Assembly: GCA_947167075.1 (NCBI GenBank)
Contig: CAMVGR010000001.1
Location: 1 to 64,000, forward strand
Source: an uncultured Bacteroidales bacterium
Lineage (GTDB): Bacteria > Bacteroidota > Bacteroidia > Bacteroidales > P3
Length of the DNA stretch: 64,000 nucleotides
Direction: 5' to 3'
Within the stretch, counting starts at the first letter, position 1, and every line of letters starts with the position of its first letter. The notes under the pieces are model-generated. The model was given only the letters and a program-made list of their open reading frames with translations, searched no databases and was not told the origin of the DNA. Both the position numbers and the translations under genes were made by a program. Shown here in pieces: positions 38,578 through 47,084 of the stretch.

Positions 38578-38610
38578 GCAAAGATACATATATTATTTAT
38601 AATAGCCAAA
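38578..38610 (-). promoter_or_regulatory. Promoter of the frameshifted lipoprotein gene
   Basis: Minus-strand -7 TATCTTTGC (plus 38578-38586) and -33 TTTG (plus-strand CAAA 38607-38610), 20 nt apart. It is about 70 bp from the gene's first possible start. Confidence 0.6.
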
Positions 38611-38624
38611 TTAATTATAAAAAA

Positions 38625-38655
38625 GAGGGTGTCCCAAAACATATGGGACACCCTC
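38625..38655 (-). terminator. Intrinsic terminator after gdhA
   Basis: GAGGGTGTCCCA (38625-38636) pairs with TGGGACACCCTC (38644-38655): a 12-bp perfect stem with a 7-nt loop. Reading the minus strand, TTTTTT follows. Confidence 0.85.
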
Positions 38656-38682
38656 CTATGTAGGATATGTCTGAATCGGAGA

Positions 38683-40026
38683 TTAGATAATACCCTGAGC
38701 CATCATAGCGTGAGCAACGCGCATGAAGCCAGCGATGTTAGCACCCTTCACGTAGTTGATGCTGCCATCGGCCTGCTTACCATATTTAACGCACTGGTCG
38801 TAGATGTCGCTCATGATCTTCTTCAGTTTCTCGTCCACTTCCTGAGCGGTCCAGTTGATGTGACCGGCATTCTGGCAGATTTCGAGACCGCTGGTGGCAA
38901 CACCACCGGCGTTGACAGCCTTACCGGGGCCGAAGGGCACGCCAGCAGCCTGGATAGCTGCAATGGCACCGGGTTGGCAACCCATGTTGGAGACCTCAGC
39001 CACATACTTCACGCCATTGGCGAGCAGCATCTTGGCATCTTCCTCGGCGAGCTCGTTCTGGAAGGCGCAAGGCATAGCGATGTCGCACTTCACGGTCCAA
39101 GCCTTCTTGCCAGCAGTGAATTTGGCTTTGCCAGGGAACTTGTCGGCCATATCCTGGACGCGGTTGCGGTTAGAAGCACGCATCTCGAGCATATAGTCGA
39201 TCATCTCTTTGTTGATACCGTCGGGAAGCTCGCAGACACCGTCGGGACCGCTGATGGCGACCACCTTGGCACCAAATTCGCAAGCTTTCTGAGCAGCACC
39301 CCATGCCACATTGCCGAAGCCGGAGAGGGCGATCTTCTTGCCCTGCAGGGTGTCACCCTTCTCTTCGACCATGTGTTTCACATAGTAGACAGCGCCGAAA
39401 CCAGTGGCTTCGGGACGCATCAAGCTACCACCCCAGCCGTAGCTCTTGCCGGTCAGTGCGCCGGTCGAGTGCTCGCGGGCCAGTTTCTTGTACATACCGT
39501 ACATGTAGCCGATTTCGCGACCGCCAACTCCCACGTCGCCAGCAGGGCTGTCCTGGTCGGGACCGATGTTGCGCCACAGCTCATATACGAAGGCCTGGCA
39601 GAAACGCATGATTTCAGCGTCGCTCTTTCCTGTGGGGTCGAAGTCGGCACCACCTTTACCACCGCCGAGAGGCAGGTTGGTCAGGCTGTTCTTGAAGATC
39701 TGCTCGAAGCCGAGGAACTTCAGCATGCTCTCGTTCACCTTCGGGTGGAAACGGAGACCGCCCTTGTATGCACCGAGGGCAGCGTTGAACTGCACGCGAT
39801 AGCCGAGGTTCACCTGGGTCTGACCCTTATCGTCGACCCACACCACGCGGAATTTGAAGATACGGTCGGGCTCCACAATACGCTCGACGATCTTGGCTGC
39901 CTCGAACTCGGGGTGTTTGTTGTATTCCTCTTCGATGGTCTCGAGGACCTCACGAACGGCTTGCAAGTACTCGTTTTCGCCCGGATGTTTGGCCTCCAGG
40001 TTGGCCATAATTTCATTTACCTTCAT
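38683..40026 (-). CDS. gdhA: Glutamate dehydrogenase, NADP-type
   Basis: A 447-residue hexameric glutamate dehydrogenase that joins ammonia to 2-oxoglutarate. The catalytic-lysine segment is LPLGGGKGGADFDPTGKS (119-134), with the substrate-binding KGGLRFHP earlier. The Rossmann domain shows KIALSGFGNVAWGAA. Length and motifs fit the NADP-dependent class (GdhA of Bacteroides). It stands alone, with its own promoter and terminator. Confidence 0.95.
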   Translation of the reverse strand: MKVNEIMANLEAKHPGENEYLQAVREVLETIEEEYNKHPEFEAAKIVERIVEPDRIFKFRVVWVDDKGQTQVNLGYRVQFNAALGAYKGGLRFHPKVNESMLKFLGFEQIFKNSLTNLPLGGGKGGADFDPTGKSDAEIMRFCQAFVYELWRNIGPDQDSPAGDVGVGGREIGYMYGMYKKLAREHSTGALTGKSYGWGGSLMRPEATGFGAVYYVKHMVEEKGDTLQGKKIALSGFGNVAWGAAQKACEFGAKVVAISGPDGVCELPDGINKEMIDYMLEMRASNRNRVQDMADKFPGKAKFTAGKKAWTVKCDIAMPCAFQNELAEEDAKMLLANGVKYVAEVSNMGCQPGAIAAIQAAGVPFGPGKAVNAGGVATSGLEICQNAGHINWTAQEVDEKLKKIMSDIYDQCVKYGKQADGSINYVKGANIAGFMRVAHAMMAQGII

Positions 40027-40070
40027 GATATATAATACTTTAAATGAATAAATTGTTTTTGTTTATGCCT

Positions 40071-40079
40071 GCAAATATA
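40071..40079 (-). promoter_or_regulatory. -7 box of the gdhA promoter
   Basis: The minus strand reads TATATTTGC 45 bp upstream of the gdhA start. No clear -33 TTTG is found at the usual distance, so the promoter may need an activator. Confidence 0.45.
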
Positions 40080-40269
40080 CAACTTTTTTTTATATGGTAG
40101 AATTATTTTTATTTAAATTTTCTTTTTGTCTTTTTTCGTGCGGTTCTTTCTACGTTGCGAGTGGACATGGTCTGTCTATTCGCTCGGTGCTCACATTTTA
40201 CAACCATTTCCTTCGCCGGAAACTGCCGGCATGGTATTGATGATTTTTTTATCATTACTATGTATTCAT

Positions 40270-40420
40270 CTACTCATCTCTTACCTGTCTAATAGTTGAG
40301 TAATGGATGAGTAGGAGATGAGTAAGAGATGAGTAAGAGTTGGTCTGTCTTTATCCTTGTTTTACAGGGTGTTACAAATTCGGTTTTTGGGGCCTTTTTT
40401 GCCACTTTTTTCAAATTTGT
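40270..40420 (+). repeat. 11-bp phased tandem-repeat element, type 1, copy C
   Basis: Units at 40295-40305, 40306-40316, 40317-40327 and 40328-40338 (gttgagtaatg, gatgagtagga, two gatgagtaaga). The spacer is gttggtctgtctttatcctt (40339-40358); the core gttttacagggtgttacaaa (40359-40378) is the closest to consensus. The left arm tactcatctcttac (about 40271-40284) pairs over 14 bp with gtaagagatgagta. It lies 269 bp upstream of gdhA. The rest of 40027-40544 holds the gdhA promoter and the nadB terminator. Confidence 0.9.
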
Positions 40421-40427
40421 AAAAAAA

Positions 40428-40457
40428 AGTGCGGGCAGCAATTATGCTGCCCGCACT
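40428..40457 (-). terminator. Intrinsic terminator of the nadB operon
   Basis: AGTGCGGGCAGC (40428-40439) pairs perfectly with GCTGCCCGCACT (40446-40457). Read on the minus strand a run of seven to eight T follows. It ends transcription about 90 bp after the nadB stop. Confidence 0.85.
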
Positions 40458-40544
40458 ATGTTGAATTACAGTATGTTATTATTCTATCGTTAAGAATAAG
40501 CCGCTCCGAGACTTGTTTTTGGCAAATGTGGATTATCGATTTCT

Positions 40545-42113
40545 TTATTCCGGATTGACGAGGTCGAGCGAGTAGTGCAGGCCGACGTTTTGGCGTCGGG
40601 CGCGAGCCATTTTGATGATGAGGTAGGCACAGGCGATGAGGTTGCGCAGCTCGCTGAGGGGCTCGGTGAGGACAGAGCGGTTGTAGAGGTCTTCGGTCTC
40701 GCGGAAGATGAGGTTCAGGCGGTCGAAGGCACGTTGTAGGCGCAGGTCGCTACGCACGATACCCACATAGTTCCACATGATTTCCTGCAGCTCGCGCTTG
40801 GTCTGTGTGATGAGCACCATCTCCTCGTTGAGCACCATGCCTTCGGCGTTCCAGTCGGGCACTTCGGTTTTGAAGCTGATGTGTTTCACCTGCTCGATGG
40901 CATCCATGGCGGCGTTGTGGGCATAGACGACGGCTTCGAGCAGCGAGTTGCTGGCCAGGCGATTGCCGCCGTGTAGACCGGTGCAGGAGCACTCGCCGGC
41001 AGCGTAGAGGTGGCGTATGGACGACTCGCCCCGACGGTCTACTTTGATGCCGCCACACTGGTAGTGTGCTGCCGGACGGATGGGGATCATGTCGCGTGTG
41101 ATGTCGATGCCTATGGAGAGGCACTTGGCGTAGATGGTGGGAAAGCCCTCGATGAGGTGCTTTTTGCCGATGCCGCGGGCGTCGAGGTAGAGGTAGTCCT
41201 TGCCGGAGAGCTTCATCTCGTTGTCGATGGCGCGGGCCACTATGTCGCGCGGAGCCAGCGAGAGGCGGCTGTCGTACTTCTGCATGAACTCCTTGCCATC
41301 GCGGTCTTTGAGCACAGCGCCGGCACCACGCATGGCCTCGGTGATGAGGAAAGCGGGCTTCTCGGCGGGGTTGTAGAGCGAGGTGGGGTGGAACTGCATG
41401 AACTCCAAGTCGCTCAGCACACCACGAGCACGATGCACCATGGCCACACCGTCGCCGGTGGAGATGACGGGGGTGGTGGTGGTGCTGTATACGTTGCCCA
41501 TGCCGCCGGTGGCCAGCAGGGTGACGCGAGCCAGGTAGGTGTCGATGCGGTTGGTGTCGCAGTCGAGGGCGTAGACCCCGTAGCATTCTATGCCAGGGGT
41601 GTGCTTGGTGACACGCTGGCCTAGGTGGTGCTGGGTGATGATGTCGATGGCGAACTGGCGCTCTTTGATGGTGATGTTGGGGTGGCTGCGGGCTGCTTCG
41701 AGCAGTCCACGCTCTATTTCCTCGCCGGTATTGTCCTTGTGGTGGAGGATACGGAACTCGGAGTGCCCACCCTCGCGGTGCAGGTCGAATTTGTCTCCCT
41801 TTCGGTCGAGGTCGAAGTTCACGCCGTATTTCACCAGCTCGCGAATGCGTTCGGGAGCCTCGCGGATGGTCATCTCCACCACTTCGCGGTCGCAGATGCC
41901 GTCGCCGGCCACGAGGGTGTCTTGTATATGTTTGTCGAACGAGTCGCTGTCGTACATCACTGCCGCTATGCCACCCTGTGCATAGCGTGTGCTACCTTCG
42001 GCGGCATCACCTTTGGTGAGGATGCACACCTTGCCGTATTCGGCCACTTTCAGTGCGAAGCTGAGGCCGGCAATACCGGACCCTACTACTAGAAAATCGA
42101 CTTCGTGTCTCAT
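40545..42113 (-). CDS. nadB: L-aspartate oxidase
   Basis: A 522-residue FAD enzyme, first step of NAD synthesis from aspartate. N-terminal dinucleotide fold VVGSGIAGLSFALKVAEYG; EGSTRYAQGGIAAV; the catalytic region HREGGHSEFRILHH; EFMQFHPTSLY; GLHGGNRLASNSLLEAVV; and a C-terminal helical domain. No nadA or nadC lies beside it. It is the last gene of an operon with a radical SAM protein, DUF4491, a permease and a porin. Confidence 0.93.
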   Translation of the reverse strand: MRHEVDFLVVGSGIAGLSFALKVAEYGKVCILTKGDAAEGSTRYAQGGIAAVMYDSDSFDKHIQDTLVAGDGICDREVVEMTIREAPERIRELVKYGVNFDLDRKGDKFDLHREGGHSEFRILHHKDNTGEEIERGLLEAARSHPNITIKERQFAIDIITQHHLGQRVTKHTPGIECYGVYALDCDTNRIDTYLARVTLLATGGMGNVYSTTTTPVISTGDGVAMVHRARGVLSDLEFMQFHPTSLYNPAEKPAFLITEAMRGAGAVLKDRDGKEFMQKYDSRLSLAPRDIVARAIDNEMKLSGKDYLYLDARGIGKKHLIEGFPTIYAKCLSIGIDITRDMIPIRPAAHYQCGGIKVDRRGESSIRHLYAAGECSCTGLHGGNRLASNSLLEAVVYAHNAAMDAIEQVKHISFKTEVPDWNAEGMVLNEEMVLITQTKRELQEIMWNYVGIVRSDLRLQRAFDRLNLIFRETEDLYNRSVLTEPLSELRNLIACAYLIIKMARARRQNVGLHYSLDLVNPE

Positions 42114-42139
42114 GTCTCTTTATACAATGGTAAATGTTG

Positions 42140-42910
42140 TCAGTTGTCTTCTACGGCACCTTTGATCTGTACCTTGATGCCTTCGTCGATAATGGGTTGC
42201 ACCAGCGCCTTCATCTCCTGTGGGGTGAACTTTGTGAGGCCTTGCATGGGGGTGGGGCGATCGATGGTGTATACCATCCATTCGCGTGGACGCAGCGCGC
42301 GCACAATGGCCAGCATGCCGTCGATAACCTCGGGGCTGGCAGAGTCGAAGTTGTTGCCGCGAAGCATACAGGTCTGCAGGATGAAGTTGCCCTCGAAGGC
42401 TTCGAGCGCCTTCACCACACGCTGCACGTCGTAGCCAGGAGCTGGCTGGTTGATGAGGGCGGCAAGGGCGTTGGTGGGGGCATCGATCTTCATGATGGGA
42501 TTGTCGACACGACGCAAGGCTGCTAGAACTGTGGGCATATGCACCCGCGTGGCGTTGCTGAGCACCGACACCTTGGCTTGTGGATAGTATAGGTCGCGCA
42601 AGCGAAGGGTGTCGTCGATGATCTGTGGGAATTCGGGATTGAGCGTGGGCTCGCCATCGCCGCTGAAGGTGATGCTATCGACAGGAGTGTGCTCTTTCTG
42701 CAGTCGCAGCAGCATGTGTTCGAGGTCGGTACGCACCTTGCTGGCAGTGGGTAGCACGCTGTCGCCACGTCCGTCGGCATTCCATCCACATTCGCAGTAG
42801 ATGCAGTCGAAGTTGCATATCTTACCTTTTTCGGGTAGCAGGTTGATGCCTAGCGAGCTGCCTAGTCGTCGGCTAAAGATAGGGCCAAATACAGTTTCTT
42901 CGCGTATCAT
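42140..42910 (-). CDS. Radical SAM protein, function unknown
   Basis: A 256-residue radical SAM protein starting at MIREETVFGP. The [4Fe-4S] motif is C-N-F-D-C-I-Y-C followed by a further Cys (CNFDCIYCECGW), with ITFSGDGEPTLNPEF downstream, the SAM-binding Gly region. This type is widespread in Bacteroidetes with no fixed function; the substrate is unknown. Its start overlaps the DUF4491 stop by 4 bp, indicating coupling. Confidence 0.85.
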   Translation of the reverse strand: MIREETVFGPIFSRRLGSSLGINLLPEKGKICNFDCIYCECGWNADGRGDSVLPTASKVRTDLEHMLLRLQKEHTPVDSITFSGDGEPTLNPEFPQIIDDTLRLRDLYYPQAKVSVLSNATRVHMPTVLAALRRVDNPIMKIDAPTNALAALINQPAPGYDVQRVVKALEAFEGNFILQTCMLRGNNFDSASPEVIDGMLAIVRALRPREWMVYTIDRPTPMQGLTKFTPQEMKALVQPIIDEGIKVQIKGAVEDN

Positions 42911-43206
42911 AGTTGTTGTTTTTCTTTGTTGTGTCCAGGACCTTCGGGAAACCATCCGCGGTCGACCCGCTTACGCTGCTTTATCAGCTCGAGGATAGAC
43001 CACAGGCTGCTGAAGCCCACCACTCCGAGTAGGATGCTCCAAATGCCAGTGGTGAGGAGAGAGCCGACGATGCAGGCCAGGCCTACCAGCAGAAATATCC
43101 ACCAGCATCCTGCTCCAAGATGGTATTCGGCCTTGATCACGATGGGATGAAAGAGTCCGATGGTGACAAAGGTGGCGGCACCGATGATAATCCCTTCCAG
43201 TGCCAT
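42907..43206 (-). CDS. DUF4491 family membrane protein
   Basis: A 99-residue protein with three hydrophobic segments and the conserved FVTIGLFHPIVIKAEYHLG, CWWIFLLVGL, LLGVVGFSSLWSILELIKQRKRV and GWFP pattern of DUF4491. It starts 4 bp after the upstream permease gene and overlaps the next gene by 4 bp. Function unknown. Confidence 0.8.
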   Translation of the reverse strand: MALEGIIIGAATFVTIGLFHPIVIKAEYHLGAGCWWIFLLVGLACIVGSLLTTGIWSILLGVVGFSSLWSILELIKQRKRVDRGWFPEGPGHNKEKQQL

Positions 43207-43210
43207 CTCG

Positions 43211-44467
43211 TCAGAATACCAGTGCCAGCAATACCCACAGCCAGTGGGCTGCAATGCCCGCGCAGAGGCCACCCACAGTGTGAGCTCCAATGGCCTTGCC
43301 TATGAGTTTGCGGTATCCGAGGCTGTCGAGCATGGCGGTGTGGGTGCTGAGGTAGCCGCTCCAGCACATACCCATGGCGGTGAAGACGGCAATGGCGTTG
43401 CCGTTGATGATACCCTCGCTGACAAAGCGGGGCACTAGTCCAATGGCGGCTCCAACTGCTCCAAGTGCGGTGATGGGGAACGATACCAAGGCACCGCTCT
43501 CAAATCCGAATAGCCAGTAGAAAACGACATTGATTTTGTCGGCTAGCCATGTGATGACAGGTACGCCCTCGTAGGCCACGCCGGTGTATTCTCCATTGGC
43601 ACCTGCGGGTCCGAAGGTGAGCATCATAACGATGGTAGAGATGCAGAGCACGCCGGGGATAATGGCTACACCAATACCCACGCCGCTCTTTCCTCCATCG
43701 AGCATGGCATTGAGAAAGCGTTGGAAGATGGAACCTTCGCTTTTGAAGGAGATGTTCTGCTCGGTACCGGCCTCGTCGGTGACCGGACTGTCCATTTCGG
43801 GGTAGCTTTTTAGTGTGGAGCGCTGCATGATGCGGGTGCTGACAATGCTGCCTATGACTGCACCTAGCAGTCCCACGATGGCCCCTTTGCCGAAGCCAAG
43901 GCCGGTCATGAAGGCAATAACAACCAGTCCCATACCGAAGGCGGTTCCGAAATTGGTGAGCGATACCAATTGGTATTTCTTGAAGTAGCGAGCGAAGTTA
44001 TTATCCTTGGCCAGCGATATGATGGCGGGGTTGTCGGAAAGGAAGGTCATTACGGCACCAAGAGCTGCCACACCCGGCAGGTTGTAGAGGGGTTTCATCA
44101 GCGGACGCAGGATGTTCTCCATCAGTCGCACCACACCGAACTCGGTGAGCAACTTCGAGATGGCACCCATCAGCACACAGATGGCCATGATGTAGAACAC
44201 TGTCTCGAGCAGCAGATGGTAGGCGGTCTGCATAAATGTGTTCAGCATGTTGGGCAGTGTCATGCGGTAGGCGAGGAAACCGAAGAATCCGAAGAAGCAG
44301 ACCAGGAAGATGAGTGCCTCGACGCTACGGCTGGTGGTGAACTTCAGTCGGCGGGGCTTGCCGTTCGACTTGTTGGGGTCGGTCTCGTGGTGGCGAAATA
44401 CCTCGAACGGATTGAGCACGCTCAATAGGTTGTGACGCGACTGCTTGTTGTTATTGTTGTTGTCCAT
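43211..44467 (-). CDS. Multispanning membrane protein of the CD0519/CD1768 type
   Basis: A 418-residue protein with about ten membrane segments. A Gly/Asn-rich loop (LSDNPAIISLAKDNNFARYF) and a second half with GATE-like features (GGKSGVGIGVAIIPGVLCIST) resemble the nucleoside-recognition membrane family annotated CD0519/CD1768. The N-terminus is hydrophilic and Asn-rich (MDNNNNNKQSRHN). Transport of a small organic compound is plausible but unproven. It sits 17 bp after a porin gene. Confidence 0.65.
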   Translation of the reverse strand: MDNNNNNKQSRHNLLSVLNPFEVFRHHETDPNKSNGKPRRLKFTTSRSVEALIFLVCFFGFFGFLAYRMTLPNMLNTFMQTAYHLLLETVFYIMAICVLMGAISKLLTEFGVVRLMENILRPLMKPLYNLPGVAALGAVMTFLSDNPAIISLAKDNNFARYFKKYQLVSLTNFGTAFGMGLVVIAFMTGLGFGKGAIVGLLGAVIGSIVSTRIMQRSTLKSYPEMDSPVTDEAGTEQNISFKSEGSIFQRFLNAMLDGGKSGVGIGVAIIPGVLCISTIVMMLTFGPAGANGEYTGVAYEGVPVITWLADKINVVFYWLFGFESGALVSFPITALGAVGAAIGLVPRFVSEGIINGNAIAVFTAMGMCWSGYLSTHTAMLDSLGYRKLIGKAIGAHTVGGLCAGIAAHWLWVLLALVF

Positions 44468-44484
44468 TTGTCAATCAATGTTCG

Positions 44485-45546
44485 TTACTTAAATAATTGA
44501 TAGAAATCCACATTCCACGTGGCACCGATGTTGAAGTTCCAGGTTTCGTCGGTCACATCCCGACCTGTGGTGGCATCGGTGTAGCTGTCGGTCATGCGGC
44601 AACCATAGATGTGCAGACGTACATTTTTCTGTGCTGTGGGGAAGTATTCGAAGCCCAGTCCGTAGCGTGCTGTGGCGTGGCCGGCTGCCAGTTGGTGGTC
44701 CATCGATACCGACGATGCCAGTGTTTCGCTCGACTTGTTCTGTTCGTACATGCCTTTGATGAAGATATTGAAGCGGTCGGTGAAGTAGTAGTTGGCACAG
44801 CTTACGAATCCAAAGTTCTTACCCCAGTCGTCGATGGCAAGTGCATGGTGCATGAAGTCGATATAGAGGTCCCATTTGTCGAAGACCAGTTTGTTGCCAA
44901 TCATAGTCATGTTCAAGTAGTTGTTCCACTTATACTCCACCATGCTGGTGCTCCACAAGGTTTGCCAATGGCCTATCTTGCCAGCCCAATAGAGATTGTA
45001 CGATACCAGTCCGGCATCGTAGTTTAGGTTGTTGTAGTTGACGTAGGGCGAGTTAGACACCTGTACGATGAAGGTGTGGTTGCCGTCGTCGGAGATGTAC
45101 GCACCGCTGGCCGCCAGTTGGAAGCAGTAGATGTTGCGCCAAAGGTTGGTGGGGAAGTAGACATCGATGGGCGAGGCATCGTATTCGAAGCCACCAAGGG
45201 CCATGGCATCTTTACCAAAACGCAGGCGCCAGTTGGCAGTGGGCCGATAGTCGAGATAGAGAAAATCTGTATTGTCGAAAAACGTCACTGTGCCGGGGTT
45301 AGCCACGATGCGTTGCTTAAAGTAGTAGCTGAATCCGCCGCCCAGCTCGCCACCAAGCATCAGATTGAAGTATTTGCCATGGAATCCTAGGTTGGGAGTG
45401 GTGTCGGTGGTCGTGTATTCTCCATCGGCACGGACTTCCATTTTGAATTTATTGAAGACTTGGCTCCAATTGGTCTGGGCATTGCTCGTCGATGGAATAA
45501 AACATGCCGCCATCGCGAATGCTACAAGTATTGCTTTTGTTTTCAA
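44485..45546 (-). CDS. Outer-membrane porin
   Basis: A 353-residue protein with signal peptide (MKTKAILVAFAMAACFIPST..., cleavage after SNA). The body is a series of aromatic beta-strands (FLYLDYRPTANWRLRFGKDAMALGGFEYD, DKWDLYIDFMH) ending ATWNVDFYQLF, as in phosphate-selective/OprO-type porins. The start is TTG: a stop codon lies just upstream and the next ATG is inside the signal peptide. It is the first gene of the operon that ends with nadB. Confidence 0.75.
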   Translation of the reverse strand: MKTKAILVAFAMAACFIPSTSNAQTNWSQVFNKFKMEVRADGEYTTTDTTPNLGFHGKYFNLMLGGELGGGFSYYFKQRIVANPGTVTFFDNTDFLYLDYRPTANWRLRFGKDAMALGGFEYDASPIDVYFPTNLWRNIYCFQLAASGAYISDDGNHTFIVQVSNSPYVNYNNLNYDAGLVSYNLYWAGKIGHWQTLWSTSMVEYKWNNYLNMTMIGNKLVFDKWDLYIDFMHHALAIDDWGKNFGFVSCANYYFTDRFNIFIKGMYEQNKSSETLASSVSMDHQLAAGHATARYGLGFEYFPTAQKNVRLHIYGCRMTDSYTDATTGRDVTDETWNFNIGATWNVDFYQLFK

Positions 45547-45581
45547 CTTTTTGTGTGTTATTTAGCGTTTCATAATTCGAT

Positions 45582-45615
45582 GCAAAGATACATCTTTTTT
45601 TTTATATGGAATCAA
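45582..45615 (-). promoter_or_regulatory. Promoter of the porin-permease-nadB operon
   Basis: Minus-strand -7 TATCTTTGC (plus 45582-45590) lies 36 bp upstream of the porin start; a weak -33 (TTG, plus-strand CAA 45613-45615) lies 22 nt further. Confidence 0.5.
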
Positions 45616-45939
45616 TAGTGTCCGACAAAAATGTATGCTTTCGTTCGTAGATGCTACAAAATATTGGTTTAGAGCTATGACAGGTGAATACAGAAAGCAG
45701 CATGTATCAGTATTCCTCCTCGAATGGGTGCTCTTCCTGCCCCATCGGTGATAGATGTGGGTTGTTTTGTGATTGGTTTGCTCAATGTTTGGTCTTGAAA
45801 TCGAACGATATACGTTCCCATAGTTGTAGCATCGCTGCTCTGGGTGCTACTATGGTAAGACAAGCCTTTTGCCCGTTAAACTCCTTAACCACAATCTTTC
45901 TCCTTTTTGTTTCATATTTGCTATCCACTTATCTTCATC

Positions 45940-46085
45940 TACACATCTCTTACCTTTCTAAAAGATGATAAAGGGAAGACTAGGAGATGAGTAGGAGATG
46001 AGTAAGAGTTGGTCTGTCTTTATGCTTGTCTTTCAGGATATTACGAAAGTGCCTTTTTGACGTGTTTTTTGCCTTTTTTTGCATT
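45940..46085 (+). repeat. 11-bp phased tandem-repeat element, type 1, copy D
   Basis: Units at 45964-45974, 45975-45985, 45986-45996 and 45997-46007 (gatgataaagg, gaagactagga, gatgagtagga, gatgagtaaga). The spacer is gttggtctgtctttatgctt (46008-46027) and the core gtctttcaggatattacgaa (46028-46047); a T-rich tail follows. It lies 418 bp upstream of the porin and points away from it. The remaining part of 45547-46337 contains two promoters and an inverted repeat at 45818-45855 (CCATAG...CTATGG) with no gene. Confidence 0.85.
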
Positions 46086-46289
46086 TTGCACAAGGGTAGG
46101 TATGGAGCCGTCGTACGGTATTCATTTTCAATCGATAGGGTGCATTTTGCAGTGGTTAGTACACGGTAAGTATGTAAATGTCTGTGAGTGGACATCGAGA
46201 TGATGTAAACCGACAGATTTTGAAGGCATAAACAGAAATTGTTAGCGGTTGATTTACATCAAGATAGCGTGAGATAGAGTATCTTTTTA

Positions 46290-46320
46290 TTGCTATCTGA
46301 AAAAATATTCGTAATTTTGC
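46290..46320 (+). promoter_or_regulatory. Promoter of the LysE-family gene
   Basis: TTG (46290-46292) and TAATTTTGC (46312-46320) are 19 nt apart. The start codon lies 17 bp downstream. Confidence 0.65.
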
Positions 46321-46337
46321 TCGATTTTTCTGTCGCA

Positions 46338-47084
46338 ATGGAAATACTGTTAGGCATAGTAAGTGGCTTGGTATTGTCGCTGTTCTTCAGTTTCGGCCCA
46401 GCATTTTTTGGGCTGATACAGAATAGTATACAGTACGGATTCCGAAAAGGAATCGCCTTCGAGGTGGGTGTGAACGCAAGCGATATTCTGATTGTCTTGT
46501 TGATGCTCACCCTGCTCAAGTCGGTCGATATGTCTACGATCATGCACAATCCCTATGTGTCGTTCATTGGGGGATCGGTGATTATCGCGATGGGTATCAT
46601 CATTTTCCTGCGCAAACCCACACGGCGCGAGGGGAACAAGATTGTGTTTGAGTCGGTGCCACGTGGTCGAGAATTGGCCATGCATGGATTTGCCCTCAAC
46701 GCTTTGAATCCGTCTGTCTGGCTGTACTGGATCACCCTCATCACATTCCTGTCGGCAGAAGTGGGCTTGACTTCGGGCGAGCGCTACCTGTTCTTCCTCA
46801 GTCTCTTGGTGACAGAACTTGGAGTGGGAATACTGAAGTGTCGCCTAGCCTCTATGTTGCAGAATTTCATCTCCAACAAGCTGCTGATGGTGGTGAACAA
46901 GGTGCTTGGTTGTGTGTTGGTGGGAATTGGGGCATACCTAATCATATCGATGATTGTGAGGCTGAATCACCCCGACATACCGAAAAAGGATGCTGCAGAG
47001 AGTGCTACACAGCTGATACAGCGTATCCACAATGTGGCCTACGATAGTAATGCGCGACGTAGCGACACGCTCTATCTCAGATAG
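46338..47084 (+). CDS. LysE-family amino acid exporter
   Basis: A 248-residue membrane protein with six predicted helices. The N-terminus (GIVSGLVLSLFFSFGPAFFGLIQNSIQYGFRKGIAFEVG) matches the LysE/RhtB pattern, including the Gly-Pro in helix 1 and the KGIAFEVGVNASD loop; ALNPSVWLYWITLI is the second conserved Pro-Asn region. Likely exports an amino acid; the substrate is unknown. The hydrophilic C-tail of about 40 residues is long for the family. It converges with and overlaps the BspA-like gene by 13 bp. Confidence 0.82.
   Translation: MEILLGIVSGLVLSLFFSFGPAFFGLIQNSIQYGFRKGIAFEVGVNASDILIVLLMLTLLKSVDMSTIMHNPYVSFIGGSVIIAMGIIIFLRKPTRREGNKIVFESVPRGRELAMHGFALNALNPSVWLYWITLITFLSAEVGLTSGERYLFFLSLLVTELGVGILKCRLASMLQNFISNKLLMVVNKVLGCVLVGIGAYLIISMIVRLNHPDIPKKDAAESATQLIQRIHNVAYDSNARRSDTLYLR

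Noticed and set aside
38563-40035. Long plus-strand open frame of 490 codons opposite gdhA
   Set aside because: It is the complementary shadow of the clear glutamate dehydrogenase gene; its translation shows no domain and the codon pattern mirrors gdhA.
40295-40338. Tandem 11-mers considered as a CRISPR array
   Set aside because: Units are directly adjacent without spacers and there are no cas genes; the short fixed number (four) and conserved downstream core do not fit CRISPR.
45818-45855. Inverted repeat CCATAG...CTATGG as an operator
   Set aside because: It is far (about 270 bp) from the porin start, is imperfect and occurs once; not enough support.
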